64,000 nucleotides of DNA from Bacteroidales bacterium (lineage in GTDB: Bacteria > Bacteroidota > Bacteroidia > Bacteroidales > DTU049): NCBI GenBank assembly GCA_026418905.1, contig JAOAAK010000022.1, positions 1 through 64,000 of the forward strand, read 5' to 3'. Each line of letters starts with the position of its first letter. The first letter of the stretch is position 1. A program made the translations under genes and the position numbers. Under the pieces are notes generated by a model. That model saw only the letters and a program-made list of their open reading frames with translations, was not told the origin of the DNA and made no database searches. Shown in pieces: positions 9,087-17,728 of the stretch.

Positions 9087-9944
9087 CTATTTAAACGATT
9101 TCAAGTCTGAAACATCAAATTTTCCATCTCGCATCGATGATGCTTTACCGAATTTATAATACAATATTTTACCATCTGATGCAGAAAAAATAAGTTTCAA
9201 ATAGTAAAGCCCAGTCTTATTTTTTGGATCTAAAGTATAACCTAATGCGATCCCTTTGGTTCCGTTCATGGCTGCTTCCAGCATTTGTTCTCGAGAGACC
9301 ATTTTAATTTTACCTGTGTACCATTTCTGAATGCGCTGAGGATCTTTCAAATCTTCCGTTACGTTCTCTTCAAGCAACCATAATTCCATCTGTGGAAGCG
9401 TGCCCTCATTGGCTTTACAAATATCGTCAAGTGTTACTTCTGGTTGAGTCTTGTTGTATTCAATAGCATAATGAAATACTTTTACATATCCTGGAACTTT
9501 ATATAAGTATTCATTTTCTTCATCCTCATCATCTGAGAAAAAATAATTAAGTGGTGCTAGAATAACATCCTGTAGTTTATCAATTTCACCACTTTTGCTC
9601 CCCATGCTGATGCAAAGAAGATTTAATTGCACTTGAGATTTCTCGTAGGGGATTGATCCTTCCGATAGATAGAGAAAGGATGCTTGAGTTTGATTCATTT
9701 TTTTTTCAAATTCTTCTGAACTAATTACTTTCCAGGACGTAACCTTCCATGTTTTTTCAACACTTTGAACTAGTATATCATTAAACTGACCGAAAGGGTC
9801 ATCAGTTTTAACTACATGCATCGTAGAAGAAAGAAATGCTTGTAAACGACTTTTCTTGATGGGAGGTATTTCCTGAGAAAAAAATTCAATCATATAAAAA
9901 ACGAAAACACACAGTGTCATAAATTTTACCGTAAAACCTTTCAT
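9087..9944 (-). CDS. Secreted protein of unknown function
   Basis: 285 residues beginning with a hydrophobic signal-like segment (MTLCVFVFYMIEFF, ending near FSQ). The rest is soluble and mixed in composition, with an acidic run (DDEDEENEY) in the middle and a C-terminal segment GLYYLKLIFSASDGKILYYK that could be a beta-rich fold. I do not recognise the family; the general style is that of periplasmic or surface proteins of Bacteroidetes. It has its own -7 box 26 bases upstream and is followed at 11 bases by ettA. No lipobox was seen. Confidence 0.6.
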   Translation of the reverse strand: MKGFTVKFMTLCVFVFYMIEFFSQEIPPIKKSRLQAFLSSTMHVVKTDDPFGQFNDILVQSVEKTWKVTSWKVISSEEFEKKMNQTQASFLYLSEGSIPYEKSQVQLNLLCISMGSKSGEIDKLQDVILAPLNYFFSDDEDEENEYLYKVPGYVKVFHYAIEYNKTQPEVTLDDICKANEGTLPQMELWLLEENVTEDLKDPQRIQKWYTGKIKMVSREQMLEAAMNGTKGIALGYTLDPKNKTGLYYLKLIFSASDGKILYYKFGKASSMRDGKFDVSDLKSFK

Positions 9945-9969
9945 ATGAAATTTATTTTAAATCTTAAAT

Positions 9970-9977
9970 CAAAAATA
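9970..9977 (-). promoter_or_regulatory. -7 box (TATTTTTG on the minus strand)
   Basis: CAAAAATA on the plus strand reads TATTTTTG on the minus strand, 25 bases before the ATG at 9944. No good -33 TTG at 19 bases. Confidence 0.45.
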
Positions 9978-10014
9978 CATGAATTTTTGAATCTCTCTTG
10001 ATAGAGGATAAACC

Positions 10015-11634
10015 CTAGAACATCAAGCTCACTCCTGTGTGAATTTTTCCAGATGAAAGTATGAAAGAACCCGGATTGGTTTTTCCTAAAGCATAATAAA
10101 TACGAAAAATTCCCCCTCTCACTGAAAAAGTAAGCCCCCCTCCTACGGAAACATAATTCTTCTCGTACCATGTTTTCTGATGCCATTGTTGACCATTACA
10201 ATAATCTGAAAACAAAACCACATAAGCATACTTCTCAAAAAATAGTCGCATTTCTATAGTAAGAAGTATGTATTCTTTCATGGTGATGCTATTTTCATCA
10301 AATCCACGTAGAGTCGAAAATCCCCCTAAAAACATAGCTTCATTGGGGGTGAGTTCAGGATAAAATATATTTGCATAATGTGAAGAAAAATGTACTCCTA
10401 GGAAAGACGTAAGAGGAACATAAGTTTTAAAGATAGACTTTACATCAAAAAGATAATTTTGAGTTGGAAGCGTTGTGCTATCATTTGCAGCCGGTATGGT
10501 GAGACGTGTTCCATGAGCTAAATCTAAAACAAATTCCCATCCACGCCTAGGAAGAATCCAGTCATCTGTATTTTTAAGTTCCACTTTAATTCCACCGAGA
10601 TGATGACGAGTATGTAAAAAATTCCCGCCTTGAGATACTTCATTGTCAATGAGTGGCACGTTTTGTCGAAACTGATAATATGCACTTATCTGATGAGGGA
10701 AAAAAGAGTACATCAAACCGTAAGTTTGGTGAGCCTGTAAGAAAAACGTATCAACTTTATGAAGATCAAAAGTAAAACTTCCACCAAGATTTGTACCAGC
10801 CAAATATGGAATTTTGGCCTTTAGGTTAAACAACTGAGACTGACTATATCCTGTCCATTGCAAACTAAGTTCTTCTCCAAGATTAAACAAATTACATACG
10901 TATAGATTTCCTTGCCCTGTGAATTGAAGCTTATGCTGAGCTGTTCTACCAAAACCTATTAAGCCTTGAAAAGTATTGCTCTTTTTACGTCTTAGAGAAA
11001 GATGCAACGATACAGTTTCACTTTTAAATTTAAGTTCAGGTGGTGACGTAGCTTGTATCCAAGGATTGTTGTTCAGTTTTTGATTGAGTTTACGTATTTT
11101 TTTTTCTTGGTATAAATCGCCGGGTTTTATTTGTAACCATGTTTGTAGAAAAGAACGAGACAAAATTGGCAAGGGTTTTTGCACAATGCTGTCGATCGAT
11201 AGTTGATTACCTGGACTCACGTAGAAGCGAACAAATGCATGATTTCTGCGAAAAGAATCTACAGTTACTTTGATGAATATAAAAGGATAACCCGCATTTT
11301 CGTATGTAGACAAAATCTTGTTAATCAAACGATGATATTTTTTCATTTTTCTAAAAACAAACTTCTTGTTCAAAAGTGACTTTATTTCCTTAACGGTATC
11401 CCCATCAATAAAAATTGAATAAAGATGGATTTTGAGTTTAGGACTATCAGAGGTAAAGGCCATCCATTTGGTGGTGTCATCTAAAGTAGGTACTTCGAAA
11501 TTCTTTTCTGAATGTAATCGAATTGGTAATCCTTGATAATAAATGCCTACAAAAGAGGAATCTTTCAAATGATCGGGCGTTACCTGAGCAAAAGCAAAGC
11601 ATGAAAAACACAATAAAAAAATTATAGTTGCCAT
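10015..11634 (-). CDS. Omp85/BamA-TamA family outer-membrane protein
   Basis: 539 residues: signal peptide (IIFLLCFSCFAFAQ), then about 180 residues resembling one or two POTRA domains (for example YENAGYPFIFIKVTVDSF), then a C-terminal beta-barrel region with alternating aromatic strands. The barrel contains FLGGFSTLRGFDE, equivalent to the conserved (V/I)RG(F/Y) loop motif of Omp85 proteins. Members insert or translocate proteins or lipids at the outer membrane. It is shorter than BamA (usually five POTRA domains), so it is probably an accessory TamA-like or unknown Omp85 protein. Its start overlaps the end of ung by 13 bases, so the two are probably co-transcribed. Confidence 0.8.
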   Translation of the reverse strand: MATIIFLLCFSCFAFAQVTPDHLKDSSFVGIYYQGLPIRLHSEKNFEVPTLDDTTKWMAFTSDSPKLKIHLYSIFIDGDTVKEIKSLLNKKFVFRKMKKYHRLINKILSTYENAGYPFIFIKVTVDSFRRNHAFVRFYVSPGNQLSIDSIVQKPLPILSRSFLQTWLQIKPGDLYQEKKIRKLNQKLNNNPWIQATSPPELKFKSETVSLHLSLRRKKSNTFQGLIGFGRTAQHKLQFTGQGNLYVCNLFNLGEELSLQWTGYSQSQLFNLKAKIPYLAGTNLGGSFTFDLHKVDTFFLQAHQTYGLMYSFFPHQISAYYQFRQNVPLIDNEVSQGGNFLHTRHHLGGIKVELKNTDDWILPRRGWEFVLDLAHGTRLTIPAANDSTTLPTQNYLFDVKSIFKTYVPLTSFLGVHFSSHYANIFYPELTPNEAMFLGGFSTLRGFDENSITMKEYILLTIEMRLFFEKYAYVVLFSDYCNGQQWHQKTWYEKNYVSVGGGLTFSVRGGIFRIYYALGKTNPGSFILSSGKIHTGVSLMF

Positions 11635-12308
11635 TCAATTGGGGTCAAATGGTGAGAGATAAGATAAGCATTTGCTTTGGAGAAATGACGACAACCAAAA
11701 AATCCATTATGAGCAGAAAAAGGAGAAGGGTGTGCGGCCGTCAGTATGAGATGCTTTGAAGCATCAATAAGGGGGATTTTAGATTTAGCATTGCTTCCCC
11801 AAAGCATAAAAACTACATGCTCTTTTTTATCAGAAATAGTTCGAATTACAACGTCAGTAAAAATCTCCCATCCTTTGTTTCGGTGCGACAAAGGATTGTT
11901 TTCTCGAACTGTGAGGATAGTATTAAGAAGAAAGACTCCCTGTAATGCCCATTTGGTTAGGTTCCCAAACCTGGGTGGAACAAAACCTACATCGTCTTGT
12001 AGTTCTTTAAATATATTAACAAGTGAAGGGGGCAAAGGAACCCCTTCTTTGACAGAAAAACACAATCCATGAGCTTCACCATAACCATGGTAAGGATCCT
12101 GACCTAAAATAACCACTTTAACCTTTTCGAATGGAGTCAAGTTAAAAGCATTAAAAATTTCATGACCAGGTGGAAAAATTCGATATTTCTTTTTTTCTTC
12201 AATCAAAAAATTCTTCAATTCAGCAAAATACGGTTTCTGGAATTCATCCCATAAAAGTTCTTTCCAACATGGCACAATTTTTGGGTCAATCACTTTTGAT
12301 TTTTTCAC
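11622..12308 (-). CDS. ung: Uracil-DNA glycosylase, family 1
   Basis: Removes uracil from DNA as the first step of base excision repair. Motifs: VVILGQDPYHG with the catalytic Asp, FLLNTILTVR, and LTAAHPSPFSAHNGFFG with the catalytic His. The longest frame runs to 12434 but has no Met between its first codon and the core, and its first ~40 residues lie opposite a real plus-strand lipoprotein gene. I place the start at the GTG at 12308 (reading M-KKSKVIDPKIVP), giving 228 residues. That is the usual length, and the sequence begins just before the WKELLWDEFQKPYF segment where family members begin. The exact start is inferred. Confidence 0.9.
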   Translation of the reverse strand: MKKSKVIDPKIVPCWKELLWDEFQKPYFAELKNFLIEEKKKYRIFPPGHEIFNAFNLTPFEKVKVVILGQDPYHGYGEAHGLCFSVKEGVPLPPSLVNIFKELQDDVGFVPPRFGNLTKWALQGVFLLNTILTVRENNPLSHRNKGWEIFTDVVIRTISDKKEHVVFMLWGSNAKSKIPLIDASKHLILTAAHPSPFSAHNGFFGCRHFSKANAYLISHHLTPIEWQL

Positions 12309-12326
12309 AAATTTCAAAAAAAATGT

Positions 12327-12334
12327 TATCTTTG
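12327..12334 (+). promoter_or_regulatory. -7 box (TATCTTTG) of the small lipoprotein gene
   Basis: TATCTTTG is a perfect TAnnTTTG box 15 bases before the ATG at 12350. Its presence here argues that transcription of the plus strand starts inside what the longest ung frame would claim as coding. Confidence 0.6.
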
Positions 12335-12349
12335 TAAAAAATTGGTGGT

Positions 12350-12484
12350 ATGAAAAAAGTGGCCTTTTTGTTTTTAATATTCGTAGGAATTCTAATATTT
12401 TCCTCTTGTAGAACACATAAGACTTGTCCTGCATATAAGAACGGTAGTGCTCAGGTTGTGAAAATAGAAAAGAAAAACGTTTAA
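12350..12484 (+). CDS. Very small lipoprotein (44 residues)
   Basis: Translation gives 44 residues: a lysine start (MKKVAFLFLIF), a hydrophobic stretch, a lipobox IFSSC at about residues 16-20, then RTHKTCPAYKNGS and a charged end. The Cys-Pro-Ala-Tyr after the lipobox is a pattern I associate with tiny Bacteroidetes lipoproteins. It has a perfect promoter box upstream and ends 13 bases before the next gene, with which it probably forms an operon. Function unknown; no domain can fit in ~24 mature residues. It is too short for usual length cut-offs and overlaps the over-long ung frame, so it is easily missed. Confidence 0.65.
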   Translation: MKKVAFLFLIFVGILIFSSCRTHKTCPAYKNGSAQVVKIEKKNV

Positions 12485-12497
12485 ATTTTTTTTACAT

Positions 12498-13271
12498 TTG
12501 ATAAGAACCTTACTGCTAATTATATTTCTTATTTGTTATTTTCTTGTATCCTCTCAGGAAAAAGGTATTACAGGGGATGAAATTGGTTATGTATATCGTG
12601 ATGAATGGGATGCAGGTGTTTTCATTCATTCCAATGGTTTTGGTGCATCTTTTTATTTAGCGAGATGGACTTCTTATCGAACACGAAATTCTTTTGAACT
12701 TCAATATACCCATTTCAAACACCCCGAGGAAACGAAACGAAAAAACATTTATCAAACTGATAATGCTAAGTCTTTTATTTATGGAAAGTTATTTTATGTT
12801 AATTCTTTACAGATAGGAATAGATCGATGTATAACTTTCAACGAAAAGCCTTACTGGGGTGGAATTGATGTTCGATGGTTTTGGAGTGGAGGTGGGCAAA
12901 TCTTCTGGCTTGTCCCTGTCTATGTAGAGATACTCCATAAAAGCACAACCAGTTCATTTTCATATATCACCGTCGAACGCTACGATCCTGAAAAGCATAC
13001 TTTAGAAGATATTTACAGCCGAGATAGTTTCTGGACTGGTTTTAGTAAAAGCAAAATTTATCCGGGTGCATATGTCAAAATGGGCTTAAGTTTCGATTTC
13101 AGTCATACGACCAACAGGGCTCGCCTTTTAGAAACTGGAATGATGTTAAATTTTTCTCCAATACCTATAAAAATTATGGCTCACTCCCCTTCACAAAATA
13201 TTTTTCTCAACGCATATTTAAAACTATTGATGGGTAAGAAATATCTTTTTCAACGATACGTAAATCAATAG
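12498..13271 (+). CDS. Probable outer-membrane beta-barrel protein, conserved in Bacteroidetes, function unknown
   Basis: 257 residues with a signal peptide (LLLIIFLICYFLVSSQ). The mature part is rich in alternating aromatic/polar strands (GVFIHSNGFGASFYLARW, SFIYGKLFYVNSLQIGI, GIDVRWFWSGGGQIFWLV), as expected of a small outer-membrane barrel. The start appears to be TTG at 12498, since no ATG is in frame before the signal peptide. The same TTG ends a TACATTTG sequence that fits the -7 consensus, so the start call is uncertain. It lies 13 bases after the small lipoprotein and 2 bases from the convergent PrsW-like gene. No function can be named. Confidence 0.65.
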   Translation: MIRTLLLIIFLICYFLVSSQEKGITGDEIGYVYRDEWDAGVFIHSNGFGASFYLARWTSYRTRNSFELQYTHFKHPEETKRKNIYQTDNAKSFIYGKLFYVNSLQIGIDRCITFNEKPYWGGIDVRWFWSGGGQIFWLVPVYVEILHKSTTSSFSYITVERYDPEKHTLEDIYSRDSFWTGFSKSKIYPGAYVKMGLSFDFSHTTNRARLLETGMMLNFSPIPIKIMAHSPSQNIFLNAYLKLLMGKKYLFQRYVNQ

Positions 13272-13273
13272 CG

Positions 13274-13951
13274 CTAATTTTTAAAAGGTGAATCTAAAAT
13301 AGCCTTTCTAATCAACCTCATCGATACTATTAAAAGAAAAGTTAAATAAAAAGGAAAAAAAATAAGCAATGATTCTTCTCCAAAAGAAGCAAAAAGAATA
13401 AAATCATATATACCGTGAGCTATAAAAGGCAATAAAAGAGCTGGAAATAATGACTTTTGGTAAAATTTTTTCTTTGCCAAATAAAATCCCATAATGATTG
13501 CAAAAAAAGCATGGGCTGGAACAGTTGTAAATGCTCTTACCACTCCTGTGGTGAGATATTCATTTACATCCTGAAACACATAAAATACATTTTCAACTAG
13601 TGCAAACCCTAATGAGACAAAAACAGCATACACAATCCCATCCATGGGTTCGTTAAAATGCTTTGATTGAAATGCAAACAAAATTAAAACTAGAAACTTA
13701 AAAAGTTCCTCTGTAAAACCAGCCACTACAAAAGCTTCCCAAAATGAAGATAGGATTGGATCACGTATTGAATTATTTATCAGCATTAAATTAAATTCAA
13801 CAATAATAACAGGTATAACAGAAAGCATACCCATGCTGGTCAAGAACAAGCAAAATCGCAATGGTTCTTTTTCGTATTTATCACGTAAGTAGATATACAG
13901 AAGAATCAAAACGATGGGTGCAAGACTTAAAATTAATGCATTGATAAACAT
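13274..13951 (-). CDS. PrsW-family intramembrane metalloprotease
   Basis: 225 residues, about seven membrane helices. It has the family motifs: GFTEELFKF (the EExxK-type motif, about residues 78-86), FALVENVFYV (the E-N pair), PAHAFFAIIMGFY and FIAHGIYDF with the conserved His residues that would bind zinc. PrsW of Bacillus starts the cleavage of an anti-sigma factor; the substrate here is unknown and no anti-sigma gene is adjacent. It lies 43 bases downstream of pabB and may be read through from that operon. The 3' end is 2 bases from the convergent gene's stop. Confidence 0.85.
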   Translation of the reverse strand: MFINALILSLAPIVLILLYIYLRDKYEKEPLRFCLFLTSMGMLSVIPVIIVEFNLMLINNSIRDPILSSFWEAFVVAGFTEELFKFLVLILFAFQSKHFNEPMDGIVYAVFVSLGFALVENVFYVFQDVNEYLTTGVVRAFTTVPAHAFFAIIMGFYLAKKKFYQKSLFPALLLPFIAHGIYDFILFASFGEESLLIFFPFYLTFLLIVSMRLIRKAILDSPFKN

Positions 13952-13994
13952 GATATTTCTTCTAAATTAGTTAATTTTTTGAATTTTATCTTCG

Positions 13995-14945
13995 TCATAC
14001 TTTCAATGGTAAATAAATTTTCTTTTTATATTCTTCGTATTCTTCTTCTGCTACACTAAGGCTGGAAATCCCTCCTCCACTATAGTAAAAATAATTTCCA
14101 TCCACAAATCCAATGTAACGAATCATGACAGTGGAAATCAGTTCTTTACCATCAAAAAACCCTGCTATACCCGTATAAAACTCTCGATCATATTCCTCAA
14201 CTTCTTGTATGATCTCTAGGGTTTTTTTCTTTGGAGCTCCAGAAATACTGCCCCCTGGTAATAATGTATATAAAATTTCACCCGCTTTAAATTTCCAATC
14301 CGGAGGGAGTTTACCTTTTATATGAGAACTCATCTGCCATAAAAAATTTCCATCAGAAAGATGAATCTTTTCTAAGTATTTATATTTTTCCACGGTAATA
14401 TCCCCTGAAACCATAGCTAGATCGTTTCTTAATAAATCCACTACAGTAGCATGCTCTCGACTTTCCTTTTCCTTAGTCAATAAAAGATTTCCATCTACAT
14501 CAATTTTGCTGTGAGAAGTTCCTTTCATGGGAAAAGTATGAATAAAATTATCCCTATCAATGATCACAAAAGGCTCGGGGCTAAAAAAAAGAAACTTATG
14601 AGGCCAAAAACCCACAAATTTTCCCGTCACCTTCTCCGATAATTCATCGAGCGAATACGGAAGAGTAATTTTCGTCCTCAGAGTTAAATTAAGCAAATAA
14701 GTATCCCCCCTCCTAATGTGAAACATAACTTGCTCAAACTTTCTCTTATATAAATCAAAACAAATAAACTCAGGTTTTAAATCATAAAAGCGATGGGAAA
14801 CTCTTTGATCATGAGAATGAATGAAAAAAATTCCTTTGCGCTTTGCATCATTGGGAGAAAATACGTGAATTCTTTTCTTATCAAAGGAAATGAAAAAAAT
14901 GCAAGGTTCACTACGAGCTGTAAAAAAAGTCAGCTCTTCAAACAT
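13995..14945 (-). CDS. pabB: Aminodeoxychorismate synthase component I (chorismate-binding domain)
   Basis: 316 residues covering only the chorismate-utilising catalytic domain. Motifs: FPMKGTSHS, SREHATVVDLLRNDLAMV, LLPGGSISGAPKKKTLEII and EFYTGIAGFFDG followed by a GGG segment. The enzyme aminates chorismate in p-aminobenzoate (folate) synthesis with an amidotransferase partner (PabA) that is not in this window. The length is typical of short Bacteroidetes PabB rather than TrpE or full-length PabB, which carry an extra N-terminal region. It starts 1 base after the stop of nnr. A TrpE-like or isochorismate synthase role is less likely given the KGT and SGAPKKKT motifs. Confidence 0.85.
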   Translation of the reverse strand: MFEELTFFTARSEPCIFFISFDKKRIHVFSPNDAKRKGIFFIHSHDQRVSHRFYDLKPEFICFDLYKRKFEQVMFHIRRGDTYLLNLTLRTKITLPYSLDELSEKVTGKFVGFWPHKFLFFSPEPFVIIDRDNFIHTFPMKGTSHSKIDVDGNLLLTKEKESREHATVVDLLRNDLAMVSGDITVEKYKYLEKIHLSDGNFLWQMSSHIKGKLPPDWKFKAGEILYTLLPGGSISGAPKKKTLEIIQEVEEYDREFYTGIAGFFDGKELISTVMIRYIGFVDGNYFYYSGGGISSLSVAEEEYEEYKKKIYLPLKV

Positions 14946-14946
14946 A

Positions 14947-16488
14947 TTATTCTTCTAACATTTCTTTCCATGCATCAGCGAGGTGATAAATAAGATCTGT
15001 AGCGGTCATGGCTTCAACTGTCTTTTGCTTGGATGCCAAATCCCCTGCTAAACCATGAAGAAATGCTGCTGCCATGGAAGCATCTTTGCTATTCTTCAAT
15101 CGAGCTAAAAGGCCTGCCATAAGACCCGTAAGGACATCACCGCTCCCTCCTTTAGCCATGCCAGGATTACCCGTTGGATTAAAATAAGTTTCTCCTTCAG
15201 GAGTATGTATGGAAGTATATGCTCCTTTTAAGACAATCAGTATCTTTCTTTCTTGGGCAATCTGCCTGGCAGCTTCAATCCGTTCAAGATGATTAAGGAA
15301 ATGACCAAATAATCTTTCAAATTCGCCAATGTGAGGAGTGAGTATAGAATTTTCTGGCAGGAGATCGAGCCACTCTTTATGATTTGCCAAAATATTTAAT
15401 CCATCAGCATCTATCACTAAGGGCAATTTAGTTTTTGTTAGCAAGTCGTATAGTGCATTGGCAGTTATTTCATTATTTCCAACGCCAGGCCCAAATGCAA
15501 CTGCTGTTGCTTTTGAAGGTATTTGAATTGAACTGATAAAAGAAGAATGATCGTCAAGCGATAAAAGAGCATCAGGTACATGAATTTGTATGGGTAAAAC
15601 ACATGATTGAGGTACGTGAGCTGTAACAAGTCCAACGCCTGATCGGGTTGCTGCCATTACAGATAAAGCAGCTGCTCCAGGCATTTGCTTTGATCCACTA
15701 CAAATCAATACATGACCGTAACATCCTTTATGAGAATGAATAGGGCGAGGTGGAAATATTTGCTGAATATCCTGAAAGTCAATTAAAAAATATCTTGTCT
15801 GTGCTTGTGAAAGATATCCTGGATGTAGTTGTATATCAAGAAACTCCCATTCACCTACATATGGCTCATTTTCTGGAAGGAAAAGAGCTAGTTTGGGAGC
15901 CCCCAAAGTAAGGGTATAAGTTGCTTTTACAATTGGCGATGAGTAGGGGGTGTAACCATCACCGAAAAGCCCACTGGGAATATCGATGGCAATTTTGTCG
16001 GCATCCAACATATTGATAAATTCAATGGTCTCAGCAGCTATTCCTTCAGGTTGCCTGTTGAGACCCGAACCGAAAATGGCATCTATAACAACATCTTCAG
16101 GTAAAATCCTACCCATCAATTGCTGAATATCAGCTGACTTCTCGAGAAATTGAATTTCTACAATAGGATTATCCTCAGATAAATAATAAAGTTTTTCAAG
16201 ATTAAGATTAAAATCGGGTGATGTTTGCTGGGAATATTTTACAACATATATTTTAACGTGATAGCCACTTTCAGCAATCATACGTGCAATAGCCAGCCCA
16301 TCTCCACCATTATTTCCTATCCCAGCAAAAACATGAAAAAGAGTATCCTCGTCAAAATATTCATACTGTATCCATTGATAACAAGCTCTGGCAGCACGTT
16401 CCATCAAATCGTAAGATGATATTGGTTCGTTCTGAATAGTATACTGATCAGCTTCTCGGATTTGGCTGGTTGATAATACTTTTATCAT
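14947..16488 (-). CDS. nnr: Bifunctional NAD(P)HX epimerase / ADP-dependent NAD(P)HX dehydratase
   Basis: 513 residues, two fused domains. The N-terminal YjeF_N epimerase domain has IGNNGGDGLAIARMI and VIDAIFGSGL. The C-terminal ribokinase-like dehydratase domain has VAFGPGVGNN, LPLVIDADGLNIL and GMAKGGSGDVLTGLMAGL. Together they repair hydrated NADH and NADPH. The size matches bacterial fusion proteins. It is the first gene of a short operon with pabB. A -7 box stands 20 bases upstream. Confidence 0.95.
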   Translation of the reverse strand: MIKVLSTSQIREADQYTIQNEPISSYDLMERAARACYQWIQYEYFDEDTLFHVFAGIGNNGGDGLAIARMIAESGYHVKIYVVKYSQQTSPDFNLNLEKLYYLSEDNPIVEIQFLEKSADIQQLMGRILPEDVVIDAIFGSGLNRQPEGIAAETIEFINMLDADKIAIDIPSGLFGDGYTPYSSPIVKATYTLTLGAPKLALFLPENEPYVGEWEFLDIQLHPGYLSQAQTRYFLIDFQDIQQIFPPRPIHSHKGCYGHVLICSGSKQMPGAAALSVMAATRSGVGLVTAHVPQSCVLPIQIHVPDALLSLDDHSSFISSIQIPSKATAVAFGPGVGNNEITANALYDLLTKTKLPLVIDADGLNILANHKEWLDLLPENSILTPHIGEFERLFGHFLNHLERIEAARQIAQERKILIVLKGAYTSIHTPEGETYFNPTGNPGMAKGGSGDVLTGLMAGLLARLKNSKDASMAAAFLHGLAGDLASKQKTVEAMTATDLIYHLADAWKEMLEE

Positions 16489-16508
16489 TCATCTTATATT
16501 TTAGACTA

Positions 16509-16516
16509 CAAAGGTA
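16509..16516 (-). promoter_or_regulatory. -7 box (TACCTTTG on the minus strand) for nnr-pabB
   Basis: Plus-strand CAAAGGTA reads TACCTTTG on the minus strand, 20 bases before the nnr ATG at 16488. No TTG at the ideal -33 distance. Confidence 0.5.
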
Positions 16517-16547
16517 TGAAAGGACAGTGGAATATAAAATTTTTTAA

Positions 16548-17126
16548 TCAAATAATACCAGAAAATCCCATAAAAGCAAGAGCAAGTATGCCGGCCACAA
16601 TCAATGCAATAGGCACACCTTGCATGTATTTTGGAACATCTACCAATTCAAGTCTTTCACGAATTCCAGCCATGATGATAAGAGCAAGGCCAAAGCCCAC
16701 AGCACTCGCTACAGCAAATACTAGTGATTCAGCCAGATCATACCCACGTGAAGGCTGAATTGCTATTAATGTAACACCCAACACAGCACAATTTGTTGTA
16801 ATGAGTGGTAAAAATATTCCCAGCGCATCGTATAAAGGTTTGGATAGTTTTTTTAACATGATTTCAACCATTTGCACCAAACTAGCTATCACTAAAATAA
16901 AAGCAATGGTTCTCATATACTCAAGCTGAAGCGGAGCAAGCACGTAAAAGTACAGGAGGTACGTAACAAGAGTTGCCAAAGTCATCACAAAAATGACTGC
17001 TCCCGTCATTCCAATAGCTGTACTGACACTTTTACTGACCCCAAGAAATGGGCAAATTCCTAAAAACTGGGTCAAAACAATATTGGTAACAAGAATAGCT
17101 GAAACAATAATAATGATATATTCCAT
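16548..17126 (-). CDS. rnfA: Ion-translocating electron transport complex subunit RnfA
   Basis: 192 residues, six hydrophobic helices. Typical segments are [32 protein letters not shown] and [19 protein letters not shown]; the TTNCAVLG Cys is the kind of residue that holds the membrane iron-sulfur centre shared with RnfE. RnfA is the last gene of the rnfBCDGEA operon, 2 bases after rnfE. The complex couples ferredoxin oxidation and NAD reduction to Na+ or H+ movement. Confidence 0.95.
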   Translation of the reverse strand: MEYIIIIVSAILVTNIVLTQFLGICPFLGVSKSVSTAIGMTGAVIFVMTLATLVTYLLYFYVLAPLQLEYMRTIAFILVIASLVQMVEIMLKKLSKPLYDALGIFLPLITTNCAVLGVTLIAIQPSRGYDLAESLVFAVASAVGFGLALIIMAGIRERLELVDVPKYMQGVPIALIVAGILALAFMGFSGII

Positions 17127-17128
17127 AA

Positions 17129-17722
17129 CTATTTTGATTTAGATTTAATAATTTGAGTTAAAGCTATTAAGAAGCCAAGACCAAAAAAGGCACCAGGAGC
17201 AAGCACAAAAACCAATATACCATCAGCGTTTGGATTGATGAATTTATATCCGAATGCTGAACCTGCACCAAGAACCTCTCGGATAAGTCCAAGTATTACC
17301 AAGGCCATAGTAAAACCCAGACCCATTCCAAGGCCATCAATAGCCGCACTCAAAACATTGTTTTTAGACGCAAAAGCTTCTGCACGCCCTAGTATTATAC
17401 AATTTACTACAATGAGTGGAATAAAAATTCCAAGGGCATTGTATAAATCCGGAGTATATGCTTTCATGATAAGATCAGTAATAGTCACAAAAGTAGCTAT
17501 AACAACAATAAAGGAGGGTATACGTACAGAATTTGGAATAAAAGATTTAATCAATGAAATAATGATATTTGACATCAGCAACACAAAAGTTGTTGCCAAA
17601 CCCATCCCAAGACCGTTAATTCCAGAGGAAGTTACAGCTAAGGTTGGACAAGCTCCCAAAACTAAAACTAATATTGGATTTTCTTTGATAAACCCTTTTA
17701 AAAAATTTTGCCACTGGTTCAT
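17129..17722 (-). CDS. rnfE: Rnf complex subunit RnfE
   Basis: 197 residues, multi-pass membrane protein homologous to Rnf[21 protein letters not shown] near the N-terminus and [21 protein letters not shown] in the middle give the two conserved Cys-containing motifs. It is spaced 6 bases after rnfG and 2 bases before rnfA. The C-terminal end ([11 protein letters not shown]) is a basic tail. Confidence 0.95.
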   Translation of the reverse strand: MNQWQNFLKGFIKENPILVLVLGACPTLAVTSSGINGLGMGLATTFVLLMSNIIISLIKSFIPNSVRIPSFIVVIATFVTITDLIMKAYTPDLYNALGIFIPLIVVNCIILGRAEAFASKNNVLSAAIDGLGMGLGFTMALVILGLIREVLGAGSAFGYKFINPNADGILVFVLAPGAFFGLGFLIALTQIIKSKSK

Positions 17723-17728
17723 AAAATT

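Noticed and set aside
12309-12434. N-terminal extension of ung
   Set aside because: Antisense to a lipoprotein gene with its own promoter, and beyond the usual Ung length.
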